Below are positions 15,093 through 21,584 of a stretch of 26,125 nucleotides of DNA, piece by piece. Location: positions 1-26,125 of the forward strand of contig JAHZIE010000035.1 of the NCBI GenBank assembly GCA_019419895.1, given 5' to 3'. Made by a program: the position numbers and the translations under genes. The notes below the pieces were generated by a model. The model was given only the letters and a program-made list of their open reading frames with translations, searched no databases and was not told the DNA's origin. Every line of letters starts with the position of its first letter. Within the stretch, counting starts at the first letter, position 1. Source of the stretch: Clostridiales bacterium. GTDB lineage: Bacteria > Bacillota > Clostridia > Oscillospirales > Acutalibacteraceae.

Positions 15093-15578
15093 ATGATGGG
15101 TGAAATCAAGGGTTGGATTTTAGGAATCTGTTTTGCCGCTGTGGTATGCTCCCTTTTAGAGATGCTTTTTCCAAAGGGAACAATGGAAAAATCCGCTAAA
15201 TTCATTACCGCTCTTTTCTTTTTATGCGCCATGGTAATTCCTGCGGTTTCAAAATTTCAGGACTTCAAACTTGATATTGCCTTGGAACAGCAAACAAACG
15301 CCCTTCCGTCTGAGGAACTGGACAGTAAAGTAAGCGAACAGCTGAAACGGGCCTCGGAAAAAAATATACAACGCTTGATAAAAGGGGTGCTGGAAGAAAA
15401 TGAAATATTTCCGGACAAAATATCCGTTATTATGGATACTGATCAAAATGGCAGCATAGAAATAAAAGGAGCAGAGATTTTATTGATCGATGAAGACTTG
15501 GAGAAGCAGGAGCAGGTAAAGAACCTATTAAAGTCTCAACTTGGAATCCGTGCTGAAGTAAGTTGCAGTCAGGGGTGA
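15093..15578 (+). CDS. spoIIIAF: Stage III sporulation protein AF
   Basis: A 161-residue protein with two N-terminal membrane helices (about 8-25 and 35-52), then a soluble alpha/beta domain facing the intermembrane space. This matches SpoIIIAF, though it is shorter than the roughly 206-residue B. subtilis protein. Two ATGs stand in tandem (15093 and 15096); AGGAAGTGG lies upstream and either could serve. It belongs to the SpoIIIA complex, whose soluble domain resembles ring-building motifs of secretion systems. Confidence 0.92.
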   Translation: MMGEIKGWILGICFAAVVCSLLEMLFPKGTMEKSAKFITALFFLCAMVIPAVSKFQDFKLDIALEQQTNALPSEELDSKVSEQLKRASEKNIQRLIKGVLEENEIFPDKISVIMDTDQNGSIEIKGAEILLIDEDLEKQEQVKNLLKSQLGIRAEVSCSQG

Positions 15579-15597
15579 AAAAGAAAGGAGCTGAAAT

Positions 15598-16191
15598 ATG
15601 GCAAAGGACAAAAGCGTAAATCAAGAATCCGAAGAAAAGCCCTCGGGAATTCTGGCTTTTTTCCGGAATGATAAGGGCAGTAAAATAATTGTTGCGCTTG
15701 GTATTGCGGGAATCCTTTTTATTTTTCTCTCCAGTATGTTTTCCAAGCAGAAGGAAGAAATACCTTCGCAACCAGCGGCAAACACTATTTCCTCAGACGA
15801 ATATGTTTTAGAATTAGAGAATAAGCTGAATGATATCTTGGGAAGTATCGCCGGAGTGGGCTCATCTAAGGTAATGGTAACATTGGAAAATGGAATTGAG
15901 TATATTTATGCCCAGGAGGAAAAAAGCAGCGGGTCTAAATCAGAGGATGCTACTGTCAGTGGAGGTTCCAAGCTTCAGCAAAGTGAAGATACGGAAAAAA
16001 ACTACCTTTTGGTGGACGGCAGCGATGGCAAGCAGGCCCTGGTAGTTACGGAGGTTCAACCAAAAATAAAGGGGGCTGTCATTGTATGCAGCGGAGGAAA
16101 TGATCCAGTGGTCAAGCAAAGAATTCTTGACGCAGTTACTACCGCTTTGGATATTACCACCGCACGTGTCTGTGTTACTCAGCTTTCCTAA
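15598..16191 (+). CDS. spoIIIAG: Stage III sporulation protein AG
   Basis: A 197-residue protein with a cytoplasmic N-terminus, one membrane helix (about 30-48, IIVALGIAGILFIFLSSMF) and a soluble ring-building-motif domain. The stretch LNDILGSIAGVGSSKVMVTLENG and the closing VKQRILDAVTTALDITTARVCVTQ are typical of SpoIIIAG. In B. subtilis this protein forms a large oligomeric ring in the intermembrane space. AAAGGAG lies 7 nt before the ATG. A Ser/Lys-rich insertion (about 105-130) sits in the ring domain. It is followed by a 79-nt gap with a hairpin before spoIIIAH. Confidence 0.94.
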   Translation: MAKDKSVNQESEEKPSGILAFFRNDKGSKIIVALGIAGILFIFLSSMFSKQKEEIPSQPAANTISSDEYVLELENKLNDILGSIAGVGSSKVMVTLENGIEYIYAQEEKSSGSKSEDATVSGGSKLQQSEDTEKNYLLVDGSDGKQALVVTEVQPKIKGAVIVCSGGNDPVVKQRILDAVTTALDITTARVCVTQLS

Positions 16192-16204
16192 CCACTACGC
16201 ATTT

Positions 16205-16235
16205 ATTCCCAATCACAGTTCTGAGATTGGGGAAT
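16205..16235 (+). repeat. Intercistronic hairpin between spoIIIAG and spoIIIAH
   Basis: ATTCCCAATC (16205-16214) pairs with GATTGGGGAAT (16225-16235, one bulged G), with an extra CAG/CTG pair inside. It is not followed by a T run but by an A-rich leader to the spoIIIAH ribosome site, so it is not a classical terminator. It may protect or process the mRNA. Confidence 0.6.
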
Positions 16236-16270
16236 ATAAAATAAAAAAATAAAAGAAAAGGTGATCGGAT

Positions 16271-16879
16271 ATGTCAGTAGAAAAAAGACACATTGTTTTA
16301 GCGGCTTTGGTTGTGGCTTTGGGTGCAGCAGTTTATATCAATTGGCAGTTTTCAGGAGATCAGGCCATCACCACGACAGCCTCTCAGTCGAGCGGGGTAC
16401 TTGGTGAAGCGCAGTATGTCAATAATCCCAGTACCGTTTCCTCCGGATTGTTGGAAGCTTCCTCCGGGACAGATTCAGCCACCTCTTCCAGCGGCGCCAG
16501 CTCTTCTGACGGAAAGATGAGCAGCAAGGCGGAAGAATATTTCACTCAAGCAAAGCTGGAACGCCAGGAGTCAAGGGATAAATCCATTGAGCTTTTAAAT
16601 AGTGTTATCAATAATGACAAGGCCACGGAAGAAGAAAAAAAGGAAGCGGTTGCCTCCGCCTCTGAAATCGCCAAAAATATTGAGGTAGAGACTAAAATAG
16701 AAAGCCTCATCAAAGCGAAAAATTTTGCCGAATGCATGGCCTTTATTGAAAATGGAAAAGCCAATATTATTGTGAGCACTGATGGACTTCTCCCACATGA
16801 TACCATTACTATCAACGAAATTGTCAATACACAGACAGACATTCCATTTAAAGACATTACCATCGTGGAGGTTAAATAG
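16271..16879 (+). CDS. spoIIIAH: Stage III sporulation protein AH
   Basis: A 202-residue protein with one N-terminal membrane helix (about 7-25), a Ser/Thr/Gly-rich linker (about 35-80) and a YscJ/FliF-like ring domain from about 90 (AEEYFTQAKLERQESRDKS, then LIKAKNFAECMAFIENGKANIIV). SpoIIIAH in the mother-cell membrane binds SpoIIQ of the forespore and forms the channel that feeds the forespore. AAAGGTG lies 7 nt before the ATG. It is the last gene of the operon; a strong terminator begins 15 nt after its stop. Confidence 0.95.
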   Translation: MSVEKRHIVLAALVVALGAAVYINWQFSGDQAITTTASQSSGVLGEAQYVNNPSTVSSGLLEASSGTDSATSSSGASSSDGKMSSKAEEYFTQAKLERQESRDKSIELLNSVINNDKATEEEKKEAVASASEIAKNIEVETKIESLIKAKNFAECMAFIENGKANIIVSTDGLLPHDTITINEIVNTQTDIPFKDITIVEVK

Positions 16880-16893
16880 CATTTGTTCTTTCA

Positions 16894-16933
16894 GCCGGGA
16901 GCTTCCCTGTTATGGGGAGGCTCCCGGCTTTTT
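16894..16933 (+). terminator. Terminator of the spoIIIA operon
   Basis: GCCGGGAGC (16894-16902) and GCTCCCGGC (16920-16928) form a perfect 9-bp stem extended by TTCCC/GGGGA, followed by five T. Confidence 0.93.
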
Positions 16934-17184
16934 ACTGCCGGAAAAAGATGGCCATTAGTGGTAGCGAATCAAAGTAATGGCGATAAACCAATGCTTTGAC
17001 TGGACACAGACAAGATCGCCCGGAATTGAATATTTCTCATCTGTTTAGAAGAGGAAGAATACGGTTCCTGATTTTTTGAAGTTTGCTGACAGCTTAGGAA
17101 ATAACAGTATCAGCAATACTGTGATACTTTAACGAAAGGCTGTGTAGAAATTTGTAAATTTTTTTATGTTGTTTGGGAAATAGG
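16934..17184. other. Non-coding stretch between spoIIIA terminator and nusB promoter
   Basis: No gene is visible. At 17105-17128 two mutually exclusive hairpins are possible: CAGTAT/ATACTG (17105-17110, 17116-17121) and AGTATCA/TGATACT (17106-17112, 17122-17128). The AT-rich sequence after 17140 resembles neither a known riboswitch nor a gene. Confidence 0.4.
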
Positions 17185-17213
17185 TTGTTTCAGAAGAGGT
17201 TTATTGCTATAAT
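17185..17213 (+). promoter_or_regulatory. Promoter of the nusB-xseA-ispA run
   Basis: TTGTTT (17185-17190), a 17-nt spacer ending in TGC and a perfect TATAAT (17208-17213), that is, an extended -10 promoter. The leader to the nusB ATG would be about 80 nt. Confidence 0.7.
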
Positions 17214-17301
17214 AAAAGGACAAGACGGGGTATGTCTGCCTGCGGCAGTCTCTTAAGCAAATGGGTATAGGACAAGGCTCCGGTGTATTGGGAGGATAAA
17301 C

Positions 17302-17706
17302 ATGACAAGGCGTGAAGAAAGAGAACAGGCTTTTTTGCTTATTTTTGAACGTAATTTTCATAATGAGCCGTTTCCGGAATTGATAGAAAACGCTTTGGAG
17401 GCTAGAGATTTTGACGCCTCTGACTTTGCAAAAAAAATTGTTTCTGGTGTGGATGAGCATCAGCTTTTTATTGACGATCTAATTGAAAAAAAGGCGGTGG
17501 GATGGAGAAAAGCCAGAATATCCAAGGTTGCTTTTTCCGTTTTGCAGTTGGCAATATATGAAATCTATTTTGAAGAAGATATTCCTGTTGGTGTTTCCAT
17601 CAACGAGGCGGTTGAGATGGCAAAAAAATTTGCCACTGAGGAGGACGCTTCTTTTGTCAATGGAATTTTGGGGAATATCGCTAAAGCTGCGGAGAGTCTC
17701 TCATGA
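17302..17706 (+). CDS. nusB: Transcription antitermination factor NusB
   Basis: A 134-residue all-helical protein of normal NusB length. The N-terminal RREEREQAFLLIFE is the arginine-rich RNA-binding start. The C-terminal VGVSINEAVEMAKKFATEEDASFVNGILGNIAK is the most conserved part of the family. NusB with S10 (NusE) binds boxA RNA and prevents early termination in rRNA operons. AGGA lies before the ATG. It overlaps the next gene by ATGA (17703-17706), so the two are translationally coupled. Confidence 0.96.
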   Translation: MTRREEREQAFLLIFERNFHNEPFPELIENALEARDFDASDFAKKIVSGVDEHQLFIDDLIEKKAVGWRKARISKVAFSVLQLAIYEIYFEEDIPVGVSINEAVEMAKKFATEEDASFVNGILGNIAKAAESLS

Positions 17707-18647
17707 AGTGCGTTCTTGGAATAGATACCAGCAATTATACAACGTCAGCCGCTTTTTTTGATGCGTCAGAGAATTGCTTTCAGCAAAAGATGCTTTTACC
17801 AGTCAAAAAGGGGGAAGTGGGGCTTAGGCAGAGTGACGCGGTTTTCCATCACACTCAACAGCTGCCCCAAGTGATAAAAAAGCTTTTCTCCCTATTTGAG
17901 GGGCTAACACCGGAAGGGATCGGTGTTTCTGTCCGGCCCAGAGATCAGGAAGACTCCTATATGCCCTGCTTTACTGTGGGGCAGGGGCTGGCGGAGAGCT
18001 TAGGCGCTATATTGGATATTCCATTTTTTCATTTTTCTCACCAGTGTGGGCATTTGGCTGCCGCTTTGTATTCCTGCCAAAGGATGGATCTTTTTGAAGC
18101 GCCCTTTCTCGCGTTCCATGTTTCCGGCGGAACAACAGAGGGGTTGTTGGTATCCCCGGATGGGAGATACGGCTTCCACGTGGAAATTGTCGCGCAGTCT
18201 CTTGATTTGAAAGCGGGACAGGCCATTGATCGGGTGGGAAGGATGCTTGGACTTCCTTTTCCTGCGGGGAAAGAAATGGATGCATTATCTCTCCGCTGTT
18301 CTTCCCCGCAAAAGGTTAAGGCGGTAATAAAGCGGGGAAATTGTTCCCTTTCCGGAATTGAAAACCAATGCGCCACTATGCTTGCAAGGGGAGTGGCGCG
18401 GGAAGTTATCGCCAGATACTGCATTGATTCTGTAAAAGTCGCAGTGGAGGGTATGACTGATTATATGCGCGATATTTACGGGAGACAACTCCCTGTGGTC
18501 TATGCAGGAGGCGTGATGTCCAATACCATCATTCGAAATGAATTGGAAGCAAAATATGGTGCCTTTTTTGCGCAGCCTGAATTTTCGGCAGATAACGCCG
18601 TGGGAGTGGCCCTTCTTGCCAAAAGGGCTTTAGAGAGGATGCAATGA
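17703..18647 (+). CDS. TsaD/Kae1-like (peptidase M22 family) paralogue of unknown role
   Basis: A 314-residue protein with the ASKHA fold of the TsaD/Kae1 family. Recognisable parts are GIDTSNYTTS near the start, the metal-binding HxxxH as HQCGH (about 112-116), VSGGTTEGLLV, LDLKAGQAIDRVGRMLGLPFPAG and a closing DNAVGVALLA, each aligning in order with TsaD. True TsaD enzymes have SGGHTE where this has SGGTTE, and are about 340 residues. It is therefore probably not the tRNA t6A enzyme but a diverged paralogue found in Clostridia at this locus; its role is unknown. It overlaps nusB and xseA by ATGA at both ends, so all three should be made together. Confidence 0.82.
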   Translation: MKCVLGIDTSNYTTSAAFFDASENCFQQKMLLPVKKGEVGLRQSDAVFHHTQQLPQVIKKLFSLFEGLTPEGIGVSVRPRDQEDSYMPCFTVGQGLAESLGAILDIPFFHFSHQCGHLAAALYSCQRMDLFEAPFLAFHVSGGTTEGLLVSPDGRYGFHVEIVAQSLDLKAGQAIDRVGRMLGLPFPAGKEMDALSLRCSSPQKVKAVIKRGNCSLSGIENQCATMLARGVAREVIARYCIDSVKVAVEGMTDYMRDIYGRQLPVVYAGGVMSNTIIRNELEAKYGAFFAQPEFSADNAVGVALLAKRALERMQ

Positions 18648-19900
18648 AAAACGAACCTTCTGTTATCACAGTATCACAATTAAATTTATATCTAAAGTCA
18701 ATTCTTGAATATGACGATAATCTTTCCCACGTATTTTTGCGTGGGGAAATTTCTAATTTTACAAATCATATCCGCTCTGGGCATTATTACTTTTCTCTTA
18801 AGGATGAAAAGAGTGTCATTAAAGCTGTAATGTTCCGAAACAGTAACCAGCGTTTAAAATTTATGCCCCAGGATGGTATGAAGGTCATTGCCGCCGGCCG
18901 TGTTGGGGTTTATGAACGGGATGGAGTATACCAGCTCTATGTCGAGGATATGCAGCCTGATGGGATTGGCGCGTTGCATCTCGCCTTTGAGCAGTTGAAG
19001 GAAAGGCTCGAAAAAGAAGGGCTGTTTTCTCCTGAAAGAAAAAAAGCGATGCCTCGTTATCCGGAACGTATCGGTGTGATTACTTCCCCAACAGGAGCTG
19101 CTGTCCGGGATATCCAAAATATTCTTTCGAGAAGATTTCCTGTTGCCAAGATGATTTTATTTCCGGTTTTAGTGCAGGGGAGTCAGGCACCGGAGCAGAT
19201 TGCTGATGCAATCAAGAAGATGAACCGCGCCCATATGGCGGATGTTTTAATCGTTGGACGGGGCGGAGGTTCTTTGGAGGAGCTTTGGGCGTTTAATGAT
19301 GAGATAGTTGTGCGGGCAATTGCGGAATCCCAGATTCCGGTTATTTCCGCCGTTGGGCATGAGACAGATGTCTCTCTCAGCGATTTTGCGGCTGATTTGC
19401 GGGCTCCGACCCCTTCCGCGGCAGCTGAACTGGCCGTACCGGATCGTTGGGAACTTTTAGCGGGATTGGATGGATATCTTCAACAAATCAAAAATATAAC
19501 ACGCCGCCATCTGGGAAAAGAGTCCGAACGATTGGCTCAACTTGTTTCACGTCCCGTTTTCCGTACTCCTCAATATTGGGTGGATGAAAAAAAACTTCGG
19601 CTTGACGGCCTTTTGTCCCGTATGGAGTCAGCTTTTCAGCACAAACTAGAAAAAGAAAAGTACAGGCTTTCAGCACAAGCTGGCCGCCTGCATGCTTTGA
19701 GTCCCCTGCATATTTTGGCACGGGGTTATTCTATCGTCTATCATGAGGAAAGGGTTGTTTTCCGGTCTGACCAGCTCCAAAAAGGAGATCTTTTAAAAAT
19801 AAGAATATCTGATGGGATTTTAGAGACAGAAGTCAAAAAAATTAGAAGGGAAATAGATAGGAGGTTGCGGGGGAATAATGAAAAAGGGAATGACGTTTGA
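18644..19900 (+). CDS. xseA: Exodeoxyribonuclease VII large subunit
   Basis: A 418-residue protein of typical XseA length. The N-terminal OB-fold domain (about 1-105) has VSQLNLYLKSILE and LRGEISNFTNHIRSGHYYFSLKD. The catalytic domain has RIGVITSPTGAAVRDI, LIVGRGGGSLEELWAFNDE and ISAVGHETDVSLSDFAADLRAPTPSAAAE. A coiled-coil region (about 280-360) follows. With XseB it forms the single-strand-specific exonuclease VII. It starts within ATGA of the previous stop and overlaps xseB by 23 nt. Confidence 0.97.
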   Translation: MKNEPSVITVSQLNLYLKSILEYDDNLSHVFLRGEISNFTNHIRSGHYYFSLKDEKSVIKAVMFRNSNQRLKFMPQDGMKVIAAGRVGVYERDGVYQLYVEDMQPDGIGALHLAFEQLKERLEKEGLFSPERKKAMPRYPERIGVITSPTGAAVRDIQNILSRRFPVAKMILFPVLVQGSQAPEQIADAIKKMNRAHMADVLIVGRGGGSLEELWAFNDEIVVRAIAESQIPVISAVGHETDVSLSDFAADLRAPTPSAAAELAVPDRWELLAGLDGYLQQIKNITRRHLGKESERLAQLVSRPVFRTPQYWVDEKKLRLDGLLSRMESAFQHKLEKEKYRLSAQAGRLHALSPLHILARGYSIVYHEERVVFRSDQLQKGDLLKIRISDGILETEVKKIRREIDRRLRGNNEKGNDV

Positions 19901-20099
19901 AGCCGCTATGGAACGATTGGAGGAAATAGCCGGATTGCTTGAGAATGGTACACAGTCTCTGGAGCAATCCTTAAAATTATTTGAAGAAGGAACAAAACTG
20001 GCCGCCGATTGCAGAAATGTGCTGGATAATGCGGAAATGAAAATATCCACCTTTCAGGAGGAAATAACGTCGGAACAGGAGGAGAAGCATGAAGGCTGA
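19878..20099 (+). CDS. xseB: Exodeoxyribonuclease VII small subunit
   Basis: A 73-residue helical protein. MTFEAAMERLEEIAGLLENG and LEQSLKLFEEGTKLAADCRNVLDNAE are the family signature. Several small subunits bind each large subunit. The gene overlaps xseA by 23 nt and ispA by 11 nt. GGGGG just before the ATG is the likely ribosome site. Confidence 0.95.
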   Translation: MKKGMTFEAAMERLEEIAGLLENGTQSLEQSLKLFEEGTKLAADCRNVLDNAEMKISTFQEEITSEQEEKHEG

Positions 20100-20982
20100 A
20101 CAGATGTTTGAGGAATACCTCCCTCTGATAGAAAAATCATTGAAGGATTATCTTCCGTCCAAAAATGCCGATCATGCGGCGGTTCTCTATGAAGCCATGC
20201 GCTACGGAGTTCTTAACGGAGGAAAACGAATTCGGCCGGTATTGTTGTTGGAATTCTGCCGTATATGCGGTGGAAATATTATGGACGCCTTGCCTTTTGC
20301 TTGTGCGGTTGAGATGATTCATTCTTATTCTCTTGTCCATGATGATCTTCCGTGTATGGATAACGACGCTCTCCGCCGGGGAAAGCCTTCTGCACACAAA
20401 GCGTTTGGGGAGGATATGGCGCTTCTGGCAGGAGACGCTCTTTTGACAAAAGCCTTTGAAGTTATGTTATGTCCTGAATCTTTACGCCTTGTTTCTCCGT
20501 CGGCGGCCGCTCAGGCTGCTGGAATCCTTGCAAAGGAGGCTGGCTGCGACGGAATGGTAGGAGGACAGGTTATTGATCTACAGTCGGAAAATAAGCATAT
20601 TTCCCAGGAGCTGCTTGAGGAAATGGATGGTAAAAAAACCATCGCCCTGATCCGCGCGGCCTGTCTGATGGGCTGCACAATAGGAAGAGGCACTCCGGAA
20701 GATCTGAAAGCCGCTGCGTCTTTTGCAGAAGGAATTGGATTAACCTTCCAAGTGGTCGACGATATTCTGGATATCGTTGGAGATACCCAGATGCTTGGAA
20801 AGACAGTTGGAAGCGACTGTGAAAATCAAAAATCAACCTATGTATCCTTGTTGGGAATAGAGAAAGCAACGGAAGTGGCACATCGTCTGACTGCAGAGGC
20901 ATGTTCTGCACTTGCCCCCTTTGGCGAGAGAGGAAAAAGACTCCAAGCACTGGCGTATATGCTATTGGAAAGGAAGCGGTAA
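20089..20982 (+). CDS. ispA: Polyprenyl synthetase, farnesyl diphosphate synthase type
   Basis: A 297-residue trans-prenyltransferase that condenses IPP with allylic diphosphates, normally giving farnesyl diphosphate. The first Asp-rich motif is DDLPCMDND (Asp85, 86, 91), with the following LRRGKPSAHKAFGEDMALLAGDALL. The second is VVDDILDIVGD (Asp224, 225). GGKRIRP (44-50) binds IPP. AGGAGG lies shortly before the ATG at 20089. It sits upstream of dxs, which makes the isoprenoid precursor entry enzyme, so the region supplies undecaprenyl and quinone-type lipids. Confidence 0.95.
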   Translation: MKAEQMFEEYLPLIEKSLKDYLPSKNADHAAVLYEAMRYGVLNGGKRIRPVLLLEFCRICGGNIMDALPFACAVEMIHSYSLVHDDLPCMDNDALRRGKPSAHKAFGEDMALLAGDALLTKAFEVMLCPESLRLVSPSAAAQAAGILAKEAGCDGMVGGQVIDLQSENKHISQELLEEMDGKKTIALIRAACLMGCTIGRGTPEDLKAAASFAEGIGLTFQVVDDILDIVGDTQMLGKTVGSDCENQKSTYVSLLGIEKATEVAHRLTAEACSALAPFGERGKRLQALAYMLLERKR

Positions 20983-21001
20983 AACGAAGGTGGTTAATTT
21001 T

Positions 21002-21454
21002 TTGGTGGATTTTTTTTCCAATACAATCATTGTTTCCTGCCTTGCCGCCTGGCTATCCGCTCAGGTAATCAAAACTATACTTGTCTTTATCACAACAAAA
21101 AAACTAGATCTCCAGCGTATGTTCGGCGCTGGAGGAATGCCTAGCGCTCATTCGGCAATGGTAACCGCGCTGACGATTACAGTGGGAGAAATTTCGGGAG
21201 TGTCTTCTGTAGAGTTTGCTATTTCAGTGGTTTTTACTTTGGTAGTTATTTATGACGCCATGGGTGTCCGCAGACAGGCGGGAGAGCATGCGAAGATGCT
21301 GAACCGGGTTGCCTATACCCTTGAACAGGAAAACCAGAACAATGAAAGTCCCATTCTCATGAAATTTGATGAATTAAAGGAACTGCTGGGGCATACACCG
21401 CTGGAAGTTTTAGGGGGAATTGTCCTGGGAATCCTGGTCTCAATGTGCATATAG
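21002..21454 (+). CDS. DUF212 / divergent PAP2 family membrane protein (YuiD-like)
   Basis: About 150 residues with several membrane helices. The conserved GAGGMPSAHSAMVTAL resembles the SxxHS active-site block of PAP2 phosphatases, and VIYDAMGVRRQAGEHAKMLN is the DUF212 hallmark. Function is not established; a role as lipid or isoprenoid-phosphate phosphatase is inference from the motif and from position between ispA and dxs. The start is uncertain. The sequence AAGGTGGT at 20987-20994 is a near-perfect ribosome site 8 nt before a TTG at 21002, which I use. A GTG at 20990 (adding four residues) and a GTG at 21005 are alternatives. No ATG is suitable. Confidence 0.85.
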   Translation: MVDFFSNTIIVSCLAAWLSAQVIKTILVFITTKKLDLQRMFGAGGMPSAHSAMVTALTITVGEISGVSSVEFAISVVFTLVVIYDAMGVRRQAGEHAKMLNRVAYTLEQENQNNESPILMKFDELKELLGHTPLEVLGGIVLGILVSMCI

Positions 21455-21473
21455 ATGAACCAGGAGATTTTAA

Positions 21474-21503
21474 TTGGATATTTAGCCATTTTTGTGATAT
21501 AAT
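21474..21503 (+). promoter_or_regulatory. Promoter of dxs
   Basis: TTGGAT (21474-21479), an 18-nt spacer ending in TGA and a perfect TATAAT (21498-21503), an extended -10 promoter. It would let dxs and the genes after it be expressed apart from the nusB run. Confidence 0.6.
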
Positions 21504-21584
21504 ATAAAAATTATATGAAGGATGTTTTCTGCCTTATATTTTTAAGCGAAAACTACAGTATGCAGAAAAAAGAGGGCAATCATT

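Noticed and set aside
15430..15771. Minus-strand open frame of 113 codons opposite spoIIIAF/spoIIIAG
   Set aside because: Shadow of two recognised sporulation genes; no ribosome site or domain.
17133..17165. GGCTGTGTAGAAATT-like sequence resembling an insertion sequence end
   Set aside because: No matching inverted end, target duplication or transposase remnant is visible nearby.
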